Positions 22,526-31,700 of a stretch of DNA of 64,000 nt are shown here, one piece after another. The notes beneath the pieces were generated by a model. It was given only the letters and a program-made list of their open reading frames with translations. It ran no database searches and was not told the DNA's origin. The position numbers and the translations under genes are program-made. The stretch is from Bifidobacterium cuniculi (lineage in GTDB: Bacteria; Actinomycetota; Actinomycetes; Actinomycetales; Bifidobacteriaceae). Every line of letters starts with the position of its first letter. Within the stretch, counting starts at the first letter, position 1. The stretch covers positions 248,001 through 312,000 of the forward strand of contig NZ_JGYV01000001.1 of NCBI RefSeq assembly GCF_000741575.1, written 5' to 3'.

Positions 22526-23941
22526 ATGATGGCCCTTAACGACCTGAAAGCCTCCCCGGGACGCGAACAGGAATTCCAGGCGCTGCTCGACAAGCTGTAC
22601 AAGGACTATGTCGACGAACTGGACCTGATGGTCGAGGAAGCCGCCGACGAGATCGAGACTGCCGTGGAACGCGGCCTGGTGGATAGGCGGCAGATCGTCA
22701 CCGATTGGACTCAGACGGCCGCGCAGCGTGCCGACGACTACTACCAGGCGGTACGCGAAGCGTGGAAGGAATACGCCGGCGTCGACATGCCACCGTTGGA
22801 CTCCTATGGCCTGGTCGACGTGAACAGTGCCTTGTGGGAAACCCAGAGCCAACTGGTCAACGAACGCTACATCGGCATGCGATACCAGGACGCGATCAAC
22901 GGCCACACCAAGTATGGCGTGACCATGCAGGACTTGTGGCCGTCGATGGAGAACATCGACGACGCGCAGCAGTTCATCGCGGACATGATGCGCAACAGCG
23001 CCCGCTTGCAGACCATGCACGACATGCGCCACGACCCCACCCGTCCGCGGTGGGCGCGCGTCCCGTCGGGTGCCAAGACGTGCGCGTTCTGCATGATGCT
23101 CGCCTCCAGGGGCTTCGCGTACCTGAGCGACGAGACCGCCGGCAGGGGAGGCAGCCGCTACCATGCGGACTGCGACTGCAAGGTCATCCCCAGCTGGGGT
23201 CGACAGACGCTTAAAGGCTACGATGTGGAGCGTTACCAGACCTGGTATCAGGACGGTGTTGCCGGTGCCGGAGCCGGTGCCGGCGAGAATCTCATACTCA
23301 AGGTAATGCGTCGCGCGCATCCGGGTGACATGACGGATGGAGTATTCCCCAAACCAGATATCGCATGGTCAACTAAGCAGATCATGCCGAAACAGTATGA
23401 GCTGAAGCGGCTGAGTGACCCCACAGTCGCCAAAAGTGGGGATAAATACAGTAGCGCTGAGAAACTAAAAGTTGTGCGAGGATGGACCGATGGCACCTTC
23501 CGCTCCATCAATGATGCGCTGTTCGGCAACATTCCACATACCTCCGAGATTGACCAACGGATTGATATGATGGATGAGATTCTCCGGGACCATGACACGA
23601 TGACAAAATTCACCGTGGACCGACTGTTCAATATCAAGACCTTCAACATCACCTCTAGCTCACAAGTGACTGATTTGAGACCAGGATCCGTGTACGGTCA
23701 CGCGGGATACATGGCGACAAGCCTGATCGAAGGCGGCATCAAGGCAGTCAAGGATGATGGCGAACGCATCGCCGCCCGCATCTTGGTGCCTCCCGGAAGC
23801 CATGCCGTGTACTTGCAGCCTTCCTCAAAAGCCCGTACACGGCAGGAAGAAGTATTGTTGCCCCGGGATAGCGTGCTGCAATACGACAGCTATTCCGTCA
23901 TGTCCGACGGAAGAATCATGCTCTATCTGCGATTGGTATGA
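22526..23941 (+). CDS. MuF-type head protein fused to an ADP-ribosyltransferase-like toxin domain
   Basis: A 471-aa fusion. Residues 1-245 are a minor head/MuF-like domain with CAFC and HADCDCKVIP (about 186-217). A Gly/Ala linker (AGAGAGAG) near 250 leads to a C-terminal domain fitting the R-STS-(Q/E)xE layout of ADP-ribosylating toxins: R366 in TVDRLF, ATS at 397-399 in GYMATSL, and Q440-E-E442 before VLLPRD. A Q at the first position resembles C3-type enzymes. From about 23,300 the DNA is clearly more AT-rich. Probably injected with phage DNA or acting between bacteria; activity unproven. Confidence 0.78.
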   Translation: MMALNDLKASPGREQEFQALLDKLYKDYVDELDLMVEEAADEIETAVERGLVDRRQIVTDWTQTAAQRADDYYQAVREAWKEYAGVDMPPLDSYGLVDVNSALWETQSQLVNERYIGMRYQDAINGHTKYGVTMQDLWPSMENIDDAQQFIADMMRNSARLQTMHDMRHDPTRPRWARVPSGAKTCAFCMMLASRGFAYLSDETAGRGGSRYHADCDCKVIPSWGRQTLKGYDVERYQTWYQDGVAGAGAGAGENLILKVMRRAHPGDMTDGVFPKPDIAWSTKQIMPKQYELKRLSDPTVAKSGDKYSSAEKLKVVRGWTDGTFRSINDALFGNIPHTSEIDQRIDMMDEILRDHDTMTKFTVDRLFNIKTFNITSSSQVTDLRPGSVYGHAGYMATSLIEGGIKAVKDDGERIAARILVPPGSHAVYLQPSSKARTRQEEVLLPRDSVLQYDSYSVMSDGRIMLYLRLV

Positions 23942-23948
23942 TTGCATC

Positions 23949-24182
23949 ATGGAATACGAAGACGATTACATGGACCGCTTCATCGGTAAAGAGGGCGAAC
24001 TCCGACAGATCACGGATCCCGCGGCCATCGCTCATGCACATGAGCGTACTGGTTTCGTGTCTTTGACCGATGAGGAATGGGAATACGTGCGAAGAAGGGG
24101 ACGTGAACTCATGGAGCAGCATGTCGCCTTCAACTCACGTGACCTTCGTGAGGAGTATGCGCGTCTCAAGGCGAAATCGTAG
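23949..24182 (+). CDS. Candidate immunity protein for the MuF-ART toxin
   Basis: A 77-aa acidic, helical protein (EYEDDYMDRF, LTDEEWEYVRRRGRELMEQH). It begins seven bases after the toxin stop, shares its AT-richer composition and is followed at once by a strong terminator. MuF toxins are usually paired with a small adjacent immunity gene, which is the reason for the call. No Shine-Dalgarno is obvious, so coupled translation is likely. Confidence 0.55.
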   Translation: MEYEDDYMDRFIGKEGELRQITDPAAIAHAHERTGFVSLTDEEWEYVRRRGRELMEQHVAFNSRDLREEYARLKAKS

Positions 24183-24202
24183 AAGACTGATAACTGTACG
24201 CC

Positions 24203-24234
24203 AAACGCCACCATTCTATGGTGGCGTTTCTTTT
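24203..24234 (+). terminator. Rho-independent terminator after the toxin-immunity pair
   Basis: AAACGCCACCAT (24203-24214) and ATGGTGGCGTTT (24218-24229) form a perfect 12-bp stem with a 3-nt loop, followed by CTTTT. Confidence 0.88.
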
Positions 24235-24238
24235 ATCC

Positions 24239-24321
24239 GGCTGGGTATCCAAGCGGCCAACGGAACCCGATGCACATCGGGCGGCATCAGCCTGCGCAAG
24301 GTTCGAATCCTGCTCCAGCCA
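24239..24321 (+). tRNA. tRNA-like gene, class II shape with irregular arms
   Basis: Acceptor GGCTGGG (24239-24245) pairs with TCCAGCC (24314-24320), discriminator A. D-arm TCC/GGA with GG in the loop. Anticodon stem CCCGA/TCGGG encloses only six bases (TGCACA). A variable arm (GGC-ATCA-GCC) follows. The T-loop TTCGAAT is canonical, but its stem needs a bulged A (GCAAGG/CCTGC). No CCA is encoded. The short anticodon loop and bulge make decay possible; isotype not assignable. Confidence 0.6.
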
Positions 24322-24328
24322 CGACTCT

Positions 24329-24352
24329 AAGCCACCGCACGGTGGCTTTTTT
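24329..24352 (+). terminator. Terminator after the tRNA-like gene
   Basis: AAGCCACC (24329-24336) pairs with GGTGGCTT (24341-24348) around GCAC, followed by a run of six T (24347-24352). Confidence 0.85.
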
Positions 24353-24391
24353 GTTCCCCGAAACGGGGCCCAATCAGGAAGGAACAATCCC

Positions 24392-24844
24392 ATGGAACTC
24401 GACGAGGCACTCGCCAGGATCAAGGAACTCGAGGAAACCAACACGGCACAGGCCGCGAAACTCGAGGAGACCATCAAGCATTCACGCGAGTGGGAGACGC
24501 GGGCCAAGGCGAACAAGGCGAAGGCCGACGAGCTGGAACAGCTCAAGGCGCAGGACGCCGAACGCGCCAGGCAGCTCGCCGAACTCCAGGCATACAAGGA
24601 CAGTGCGGAGGCCGCCAAGGAGCGCAGCGCCCTGGCGGCGAAGGTCAGCGAGGAGACGGGCGTACCCGCCGAGCTGCTGGTCGGCGAAGACGAGGAGGCC
24701 ATGCGCTCCTATGCCGGCAAGCTCGACCAGTACGCACACCCCAAGCCGCAAGGCATGCCCAACCAGGGCAGCACGCCGGACGTGCAACCCAAGGACGAGC
24801 AGGCCCGCCAGTTCGTAAACGGATTGTTCGATCAAATCAAGTAA
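24392..24844 (+). CDS. Scaffolding protein
   Basis: A 150-aa protein, mostly a long charged coiled coil (residues 1-85: EALARIKELEETNTAQAAKL and onward) with a short C-terminal domain, as in DUF4355/Gp20-type phage scaffolds. It directly precedes the major capsid gene. Start ATG 24392 follows AGGAAGG. Two terminators lie immediately upstream, so transcription must read through or restart. Confidence 0.8.
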   Translation: MELDEALARIKELEETNTAQAAKLEETIKHSREWETRAKANKAKADELEQLKAQDAERARQLAELQAYKDSAEAAKERSALAAKVSEETGVPAELLVGEDEEAMRSYAGKLDQYAHPKPQGMPNQGSTPDVQPKDEQARQFVNGLFDQIK

Positions 24845-24863
24845 CCCCAGGAAGGAAACAACC

Positions 24864-25745
24864 ATGCCCATGGATACCAGCAAGATCAAGCTGCCGGTCG
24901 AGATCGCCGACGCGGTGGTCAACAAGGTGGGCGAGACGTCCACCATCGCCAAGCTCAGCTCGAGCACGCCGGAAATGTTCACCGACAAGGAATACATGCT
25001 GTTCACCGGTGACGCGGAGGCCGAGGTGATCGGCGAAGGCGAGAAGAAGGGCTCCTACGAGCAGTCCCTGAAGTACGTGACCGGCAAGCGGTTCAAGGTG
25101 CAGACCACCACGCGAGTCACCTCCGAGCTGCGTTGGGCGGACGAGGACAACCGCTTCCGCATCATCCAGCGCATCCAGGAGGACCAGTCCAAGGCCATCG
25201 CCCGCGCCCTCGACTACGTCATCTACCACGCCATCAACCCCAAGACCGGCGTGAAGCTCGACGGCTATGACGCGCTGACCGACGCCGCGAACGCGGTGAC
25301 CGTCACCGACGACCCGATCGCCGACATGGACGCCCTGGCTGATGCGCTGGCCGAGTACGACGTGTCCGGCCTGGCACTGTCGCGCAAGTGGGCGGCGGAC
25401 CTGCGCAAGCTGCGCGTACCGACCACCGGCATGCGCTACTACCCGGAGATCCCGATGAACCTGGACATGGCGGGCAGCATCGACGGCGTACCCACCGCGA
25501 CCAGCACCACGGTCAGCGGCAAGCTCGCCAAGACCCCCACCAAGGTCCTCGCCGTCATGGGCGACTTCAACCTCATCAAGTGGGGCATGGTGCGCGACAT
25601 CACCGCCGAGGTCATCGAATACGGCGACCCGGACCAGTCCGGCGTGGACCTGAAGGCGTATAACCAGATCGCGTACCGGTCCGAGGCGATGTTCTCCTAC
25701 GCGGTCCTCGACCCCAAGGCGTTCACCGTCCTCAAGGAGGTGTGA
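24864..25745 (+). CDS. Major capsid protein (HK97 fold)
   Basis: A 293-aa capsid subunit. The N-arm (KIKLPVEIADAVVNKVGETS), the E-loop/spine region (VTGKRFKVQTTTRVTSELRWADED) and the A-domain (LALSRKWAADLRKLR, LAVMGDFNLIKWGMVRDITAEVIEYGDP) match the phage major-capsid family of the HK97 fold. Length suits a capsid with a separate scaffold gene. GGAAGGAA precedes ATG 24864. Confidence 0.93.
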   Translation: MPMDTSKIKLPVEIADAVVNKVGETSTIAKLSSSTPEMFTDKEYMLFTGDAEAEVIGEGEKKGSYEQSLKYVTGKRFKVQTTTRVTSELRWADEDNRFRIIQRIQEDQSKAIARALDYVIYHAINPKTGVKLDGYDALTDAANAVTVTDDPIADMDALADALAEYDVSGLALSRKWAADLRKLRVPTTGMRYYPEIPMNLDMAGSIDGVPTATSTTVSGKLAKTPTKVLAVMGDFNLIKWGMVRDITAEVIEYGDPDQSGVDLKAYNQIAYRSEAMFSYAVLDPKAFTVLKEV

Positions 25746-25747
25746 CG

Positions 25748-26005
25748 ATGGCTGTCAACCAGTTCCCGCCGCAGACCTTCGTGGTCACTGATGACGGCAA
25801 GAAGCACAAGCCCCGGGTCCTCGACCCGCGCGTACGCCTGGTCAACCCGGACGGCACCCCCTACGCGCCGGCAGCGACTGCTGCGGCGTCGCTGAAAGAC
25901 GTGCAGGGCGATGCAGTGGCCGACGCGACCGCGGACACGATCGTCGACCAGTTCAACGCACTGCTCGACTCGCTGCGCGCCGCCGGCATCATCGCAACCG
26001 AGTAG
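25748..26005 (+). CDS. Head fiber/decoration-like protein
   Basis: An 85-aa protein that ends in a helix typical of small head-fiber proteins following the capsid gene (DVQGDAVADATADTIVDQFN, LLDSLRAAGIIATE). AAGGAGGTG five bases before ATG 25748 sets the start. Its position directly after the capsid gene supports a capsid-decoration role. Confidence 0.65.
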   Translation: MAVNQFPPQTFVVTDDGKKHKPRVLDPRVRLVNPDGTPYAPAATAAASLKDVQGDAVADATADTIVDQFNALLDSLRAAGIIATE

Positions 26006-26019
26006 GAGGAGCAGCAGCG

Positions 26020-26436
26020 ATGAGCGACAAGCAGACACCCGACCTGGTGCCGTCGCCGCCGTTCGCCACGCCCGACGACCTGGCCAAACGGTGGCACGGT
26101 TTCGAATCCGGTGAGAAGGAACTGGTGGAGACGCTCATGGAGGACGCCAGCGACATCATCATGGGCTTGCAACCCCACTGGCAGCAGCTGCCCGCGGCAA
26201 CGCTCAAACGCATCTGCTGCCAGATGGTCAAGCGTGCCATGATCGCCGACTCGCTCGGCGTGGGCGTGGGCGTTACCCAGGTCAACCAGACCACGGGCCC
26301 GTTCACGGACGGCATGACCTTCGCGAACCCCACCGGCGACCTGTACCTGCTCGACAGCGAGAAACGCAGCCTGGGCATCGGCCGCCAGCAGGCATTCCAC
26401 GTGCACATGGAAGGATGCGCCCATGATCGAGGATGA
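26020..26436 (+). CDS. Head-tail connector (adaptor) protein
   Basis: A 138-aa helical protein resembling the phage Gp15/Gp19-type adaptor (TPDDLAKRWHGFESGEKELV, MEDASDIIMGLQPHWQQL, LKRICCQMVKRAM, TGDLYLLDSEKR). It sits between capsid and head-closure genes. GGAGGAG upstream. It overlaps the next gene by 14 bp. Confidence 0.85.
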   Translation: MSDKQTPDLVPSPPFATPDDLAKRWHGFESGEKELVETLMEDASDIIMGLQPHWQQLPAATLKRICCQMVKRAMIADSLGVGVGVTQVNQTTGPFTDGMTFANPTGDLYLLDSEKRSLGIGRQQAFHVHMEGCAHDRG

Positions 26437-26758
26437 TTACGAGACGGTGTGCGTGTACCGTCCCACGGTCGAATTCGTCGACGGCCGCAAGGTACCGGGT
26501 GCCCTGGAGCGCGTCGGGCGGGCGCGCATGCTGGTCGCCCCGGTCGCCATGGAGCGCGTCCTGGACACGGGACGCACCGTCATGGTCGACGGCTTCGACC
26601 TGTATGCGCGCGGCCATGCGGACATCGACATGCGTGTCGGTGACGTGCTCGGCATCCGCGGATACCGGGCCACGATCACCGAGTCCCCGGCCATGTGGAA
26701 ACGCGGCGACCGCGTGGTCGGCTGGCATTGGCACGCGGAATTGAAGGAGGACCTATGA
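26423..26758 (+). CDS. Head closure / stopper-like protein
   Basis: A 111-aa beta-rich protein (VCVYRPTVEFVDGRKVPGAL, RGHADIDMRVGDVLGIRGY) with the size, position and strand pattern of head-closure proteins. It overlaps both neighbours, as is common in head-tail connector operons. Confidence 0.72.
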   Translation: MIEDDYETVCVYRPTVEFVDGRKVPGALERVGRARMLVAPVAMERVLDTGRTVMVDGFDLYARGHADIDMRVGDVLGIRGYRATITESPAMWKRGDRVVGWHWHAELKEDL

Positions 26759-26997
26759 GCGGCAAGGTGAAGGTCGTGCTCAACCGGGCGAACGTGTCCA
26801 GACAGCTGCTGCACAACACGCAACTGTTGGACGACGTGCAGGCCCAGGTGGAGGGCATGGCGCAGGTGCATCCGGCTATCAAGGTGTACCGCAACGAGGA
26901 TGGTGACCGCGGCAACGTGGTCGCCACCATCCCCATGGCGGTGGAAGACGCGCACCGCGGCCTGATGGCCGACATGCTCGCCAAGGTGCGTGTCTGA
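26755..26997 (+). CDS. Short gp10-like head-tail joining protein
   Basis: An 80-aa protein with features of small HK97 gp10-type proteins (VKVVLNRANVSRQLLHNTQL and an Asn-rich middle with RNEDGDRGNVVATIP). ATG 26755 lies in an ATGA overlap, and its stop shares a base with the next ATG. Confidence 0.65.
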   Translation: MSGKVKVVLNRANVSRQLLHNTQLLDDVQAQVEGMAQVHPAIKVYRNEDGDRGNVVATIPMAVEDAHRGLMADMLAKVRV

Positions 26998-27383
26998 TGG
27001 CCGGCCTCGGACTGCTCGGACAGGACCCGTCCGCCATGCTGTTCGCCATCGCCCAGGATGCGGTGCCCGGAGTGCCCGTCGGCTTCGACATGCCCGCGGG
27101 AAGCCGCAAACTGTTCCTCACCCTGTCGGCGGGCGCGCCCGTCACCCCGGTCTCCCAGTACTGGACGTTGACCGTGTCCGCGTACTCGTCCACGGCGGGC
27201 ATCCTCGACCATGCGGACGCGGATCGCATGTGGCGCGCCCTGGTGCGCGCCCTGCTCGCCCGCCGCCACGAGACGCCGCTGGTCGACGCGGATTTGCAGG
27301 CGGGCCCCATGACCACCCACGACACCCAGTCGGATGTCGACTACGTGTACGGCGCGGTGATGCTCACCGTCGCCATGAAATAA
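26997..27383 (+). CDS. Tail terminator-like protein
   Basis: A 128-aa protein with an alpha/beta pattern (FLTLSAGAPVTPVSQYWTLTVSAYSS, ALVRALLARR, DVDYVYGAVMLTVAM) and placement just before the major tail protein, as expected for a tail terminator. One-base overlap (TGATG) with the preceding gene. Confidence 0.7.
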   Translation: MAGLGLLGQDPSAMLFAIAQDAVPGVPVGFDMPAGSRKLFLTLSAGAPVTPVSQYWTLTVSAYSSTAGILDHADADRMWRALVRALLARRHETPLVDADLQAGPMTTHDTQSDVDYVYGAVMLTVAMK

Positions 27384-27400
27384 CAACCGAAAGGAACACC

Positions 27401-28003
27401 ATGGATAAGCTTGAAGCACAGCTTATGGCGTCGGGCGGCATCGAATTCGTCTCCGACGGCAACAATGCGGAACTCGTCAAACTCATCAAGGAAGCCGCGA
27501 TCTTCAAATACGAGGTCGGCGAATCCGTCGGCACGTTGAACGGCCAGTGGCAGCCCGCATCCGGCAAGCAGCCCCTCGGCTACTTTTCCGAGGACGGCAT
27601 CACCATCCACCCAGAAGCAGGCGATTCGAACGATTTTTCCGCCCACAACGGCGACACCGTCGTCTCCTGGAATTCCGGAGGCTACTGGACCGTGCAGTTC
27701 AGCGGCCTGGAATCCAAGAAGGAAGTCATCGAAACCTACTTCGACACCACCGTGGACGCCACCGGCGCGATCACCATCGACAAGGCGGAATGCAACAAGG
27801 CCGCCCAGTACGTCATCGCAGGGCTCACCCAGGACGGCAACCTCATCGTCCTGCACGTGCCCAAGGCGAAGGTCGGCGAACGCGAGGACGTCGTGTGGAA
27901 GATCAGCGAGCTGATGAGCTACGGCATGACCCTGCGACTGTTCCGCGACGCCCCGAAGGACAAATACTTCTTCAAGGCGTGGGGCTTCGCCCAGGGCGCC
28001 TGA
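27401..28003 (+). CDS. Major tail (tube) protein
   Basis: A 200-aa beta-rich protein (VGTLNGQWQPASGKQPLGYF, NSGGYWTVQFSGLESKKEV, EREDVVWKISELMSYGMTLRLF). Typical length and place between the tail terminator and chaperone frameshift genes. AAAGGAA precedes ATG 27401. A stem-loop follows the stop. Confidence 0.88.
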   Translation: MDKLEAQLMASGGIEFVSDGNNAELVKLIKEAAIFKYEVGESVGTLNGQWQPASGKQPLGYFSEDGITIHPEAGDSNDFSAHNGDTVVSWNSGGYWTVQFSGLESKKEVIETYFDTTVDATGAITIDKAECNKAAQYVIAGLTQDGNLIVLHVPKAKVGEREDVVWKISELMSYGMTLRLFRDAPKDKYFFKAWGFAQGA

Positions 28004-28027
28004 CCCTTACCATCCCAAACCACCACC

Positions 28028-28057
28028 GGCCCTGCACCGCACACCTGGTGCGGGGCC
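28028..28057 (+). other. Stem-loop after the major tail gene
   Basis: GGCCCTGCACC (28028-28038) and GGTGCGGGGCC (28047-28057) pair over 11 bp with one wobble. It lacks a T-run, so it may be a leaky terminator or mRNA-stability element that keeps tail-tube expression high. Confidence 0.55.
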
Positions 28058-28076
28058 CTGTTCATGAAGGACACCG

Positions 28077-28427
28077 ATGAGCGACACCATCAACCTGACC
28101 CCCACTCCGCGCACCCCGGACGCCGACCAGCGGCCCATCCGCATCCAGTACGGCGACGTGAAAATGGACCTGCCCCGCCTGGACGACTCCACCCAGCTGC
28201 CCATCGAACTGATCATCGCCGGCATGGGCGCCGCCAGCCAGGGCTGGGACAACCTCGACAACGAACAGAAGATGGCGTTCATGGCGACCATCCTCGCATT
28301 CCTCACCAAGCAGTACCCCAAGTTCGCGCGCGAACTCGACCGCAAGAGCGGCGACAAGGTCCGTGACCTGGGCCTCATCTTCGACGCGTGGGCGACCGCC
28401 ACCACGGAACTGGACCCAAAAGCCTGA
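28077..28427 (+). CDS. Tail assembly chaperone (G)
   Basis: A 116-aa acidic helical protein that binds the tape measure during tail assembly. Its last codons read GAC CCA AAA GCC TGA, carrying a CCCAAAA slippery heptamer, and the -1 frame continues as the T segment. The layout (major tail, G, GT by frameshift, tape measure) is conserved in long-tailed phages. Confidence 0.88.
   Translation: MSDTINLTPTPRTPDADQRPIRIQYGDVKMDLPRLDDSTQLPIELIIAGMGAASQGWDNLDNEQKMAFMATILAFLTKQYPKFARELDRKSGDKVRDLGLIFDAWATATTELDPKA
28415..28421 (+). promoter_or_regulatory. CCCAAAA -1 programmed frameshift site
   Basis: C CCA AAA lies exactly in register (X XXY YYZ) two codons before the stop of the G frame. Slippage moves ribosomes into the open T frame. 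Confidence 0.9.
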
Positions 28428-28771
28428 CCCTTGTCTGGCTCATCCAGGAGCACTACTGGGCCGTGCAGGCCGACTGGCTCAAGGTGTGGCATGAACGCCT
28501 CGACCTGACCGTCACGCCCCTTCATGAAGCGTGGGCCATGTGCAAGGAAACCCTCAAGGACCATGCTGGTCACATGTTCGCCGTCCTCGCCGACTGGGCG
28601 TGGATCCCGGACGGCTCCGACCGCACCTTGCACGCACTGTCGCAAACCAGTACGCGCCGCAGCGAACCGCCCTGGCAGCAGCCCATGCCATGGGACGGCG
28701 AACCACGCCACGCCACGAACCATGAGCTACGCAACCGGCTCAAGGAACGACTCGGCATCCAAGACGCATAA
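28421..28771 (+). CDS. Tail assembly chaperone T extension, made as a G-T fusion
   Basis: The -1 frame after the slippery site encodes about 116 residues (SLTLVWLIQEHYWAVQADW...PLHEAWAMCKETLKDH) with no ribosome binding site of its own; upstream in-frame codons only overlap G. The expected product is a G-T fusion of about 231 aa from ATG 28077. Confidence 0.87.
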   Translation, partial: SLTLVWLIQEHYWAVQADWLKVWHERLDLTVTPLHEAWAMCKETLKDHAGHMFAVLADWAWIPDGSDRTLHALSQTSTRRSEPPWQQPMPWDGEPRHATNHELRNRLKERLGIQDA

Positions 28772-28792
28772 CCGAACAGGGAGGATACTTCG

Positions 28793-31700
28793 ATGGCGCA
28801 GGAACTCGGCACCGGATACATCATCATCCAGCCCTCCACCAAGGGGCTGGGCAAGGCCATCGAAGGCTCCATCGACACCGCCACCACCACGGGCAGCGCG
28901 AAGAGCAGCAAGACCCTCCTGCAGCGGCTCGGCGGCACCTTCGGCAAGATCGGCAAGATCGGTGTGGCCGCCACCAGCGCCATCGGCGGCGCGGTCGTCG
29001 GACTGGCAGCCAAGGGCGGCTTCGACCGTGCCCTGAACATCGAACGCGCCCAGACCAAGCTCAAGGCGTTGGGCCATGACACCAAGAGCATCGACGGCAT
29101 CATGTCCGACGCGTTGGCGTCCGTCAAGGGCACCGCGTTCGGCCTGGGTGACGCCGCAAGCGTGGCGGCCCAACTGGTCGCTTCCGGCGTCAAGCAGGGC
29201 AAGGAATTGGAGAACGCGCTGACCCTGGTGGGGGATGCGGCGCAGGTCGCCGGCGTCGAGTTCACCGACATGGGCACCATCTTCTCCAAGGTCGCCGCCA
29301 CCGGGCACTTGCAGGGCGACGAGATGAACCAGCTCATGGAAGCCGGCATCCCCGTCCTGCAGGATTTGGCCAAGCATTACGGCATCACCGCCGACGAGGC
29401 GCGCGAGATGGTGTCCGACGGCAAGGTGAGCTTCGAGGATTTCTCCGCCGCGATGCAGGAGCATTTCGGTGGTGCCGCGCAACGCGCCGGCGAATCCTTC
29501 GACGGCGCCATGGCCAACATCAAGGCCGCCCTGTCCCGTGTGGGCGAGGGCTTCGGCACGCCGCTGATCAAGGGTGCCACCAAGCTCGCCAACCAGCTGA
29601 TTCCCGTCGTGGACCAGCTCGCCGGCGCGTTCAAACCGTTGCAGAAGCAGTTCGAAACCGTGTTCGGTGATGTCGTCGACAAGGCCGGCATCCATATTGA
29701 TGAGTTCTCCAAGAAGCTCGAGTCGGGCGAGATCACCATCCAGGACCTCGGCCGACAACTCGGGCTGCTCGCCGGCGGCTTCGCCACCCTCGCCGCGGTC
29801 GGCGGCAACATCAACCCGCTCCTGGATGCGGTCAACCAGTTCGCCGACGGCGCCGACAGTGCGGTGGCCAAGGCCGGTGACGCGTTCAAGGCACTGCCCG
29901 GCAAGATCTCCGAACATCTGGAGTCCGGCCGCGGCATAATCACCCGATTCAAGGGACTGTTCGACAAGGACATCCGCGAAATGCTGCTCGTGGACAGCGA
30001 CACGTTCACATCGGCGGCGGAACGCATCAAGAACGGGCTATCCGGCATTGGAGACCACTTCAAGAACGGTTTCGACAAGCTTGCCGACACGAAACTCGGT
30101 TCCAAGGTCGGCAAGGTATTCGATGCCATGAAGACCGGCATCGGTACCGGCGCCGCCAAGGTCAAGGGCGCGATCACGGAGAAAATGGCCGGACTCGCAT
30201 TCTCCTTCGAGAACAACCCAGTCGTGACCTCGGTCAAGGACCTGGGCGGCAAGATCGCCGGCAGCCTCGGCGCCCTAGGTGGGAAAATCACGTCTTCCAT
30301 GTCATCGCTTGGCGGCAAGGTCAAGGGTGCGCTCGCACCCGTCGGGGAAATCTTCGGCGGTATCGGCGACATGGTCGGCCCCAAGCTCAAGGGCGGCCTC
30401 GACAAGGTCGGCGGCATGCTCACCAGCTTCTTCAGCCCCGGCAACTTCATGAAATTCGTCGGCATCGGTGCCATCGCCGCAGCCCTCGTCGCCGGCATCG
30501 GCATGATCAACGAAGCCACCGGCGGCAAAGCGGCGGAAATGGCATCCAACCTGGTCGCCAAACTCACCGACGCCATCGGCAAGGCCATGGAATGGATCAC
30601 CAACAGCCTGCCCGGGCTCATGCAATCCGGCAGCGACATCATCCTCGCCATCCTCAACGGCATCACCGCCATGCTGCCCTCCTTGGCCACCATGGCCGGA
30701 CAGGCCATCAACACGCTCGTCACCGGACTGGCCGCCGCCCTGCCCCAACTCATCCCCGCCGCAGTGAACGCCATCACAACCCTGGTGACCTCCCTCATCG
30801 ACCAGCTGCCCCTGCTCATCGACGCAGGCATGCAACTGCTGCAAGGACTCGTGGAAGGCCTCGTCAACTCGATCCCCGTCCTCGTGGCCGCCCTGCCGGA
30901 AATCATCGACTCCCTGGTCACCGCGATCACCACCAGCCTGCCCGACATCATCGAATCAGGCGTCGATATCCTCAACGCCCTGGTCGACGGCCTCATCCAA
31001 GCCATCCCCGCCCTGGTCGAAGCCTTGCCGGAAATCATCGACGCCCTGGTCGGCGGCATCACCGAGAACCTGCCCGCCATCATCGACGCCGGCGTCGACC
31101 TGCTCCTCGCACTCATCGACGGACTCGTCAAGGCACTGCCGGAAATCGCCAAGGCGTTGCCGAAGATCCTCGAAGCAATCGTGGAAGGCATCATCGACAA
31201 CCTACCCATGATCATCGAAGCAGCCGTCTACCTGATGATCGCGCTCGCGGAAGGCCTCATCAAGGCCATCCCCGAACTGCTCAAGGCGATCCCCGATATC
31301 TTCAACGCCCTGTGCGAGGGATTCGCGGAAACCGACTGGGGACAGCTCGGCCATGACCTCCTCGACGCGGTCGGTGAAGGACTGGAAGCCGCGAAGGACG
31401 CCCTTGGCGAGGTGTGGAACAACATATGGAACGGCATCAAGGACAAGGCCGGTGAGATCTGGGAGAACATCAAGACCACCGTGTCCGACAAGTTCAACGA
31501 GGTCAAGGACGGCATCGGCTCCAAGTTCGAGGAGATCAAGACCGGATGGTCCGAAGGATGGGAGAACGTCAAATCCAAGTGTTCGGACACATGGGACAGC
31601 ATCAAGTCCGGCGTGGCCAGCAAGTGGGAAGAGACGAAGACCAACGTGTCCGACGGCATGAGCAAGCTCAAGTCCGACTGGTCGAGCGGCTGGGAAGACA

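Noticed and set aside
29377-31215. 612-aa open frame on the - strand in the tape measure gene
   Set aside because: Pro/Ser/Met-rich mirror of the hydrophobic tape-measure repeats, not a gene.
30500-31400. DNA repeats within the tape measure gene as a separate repeat element
   Set aside because: Similarity comes from the repeating hydrophobic protein pattern; the DNA copies are divergent and all in one frame.
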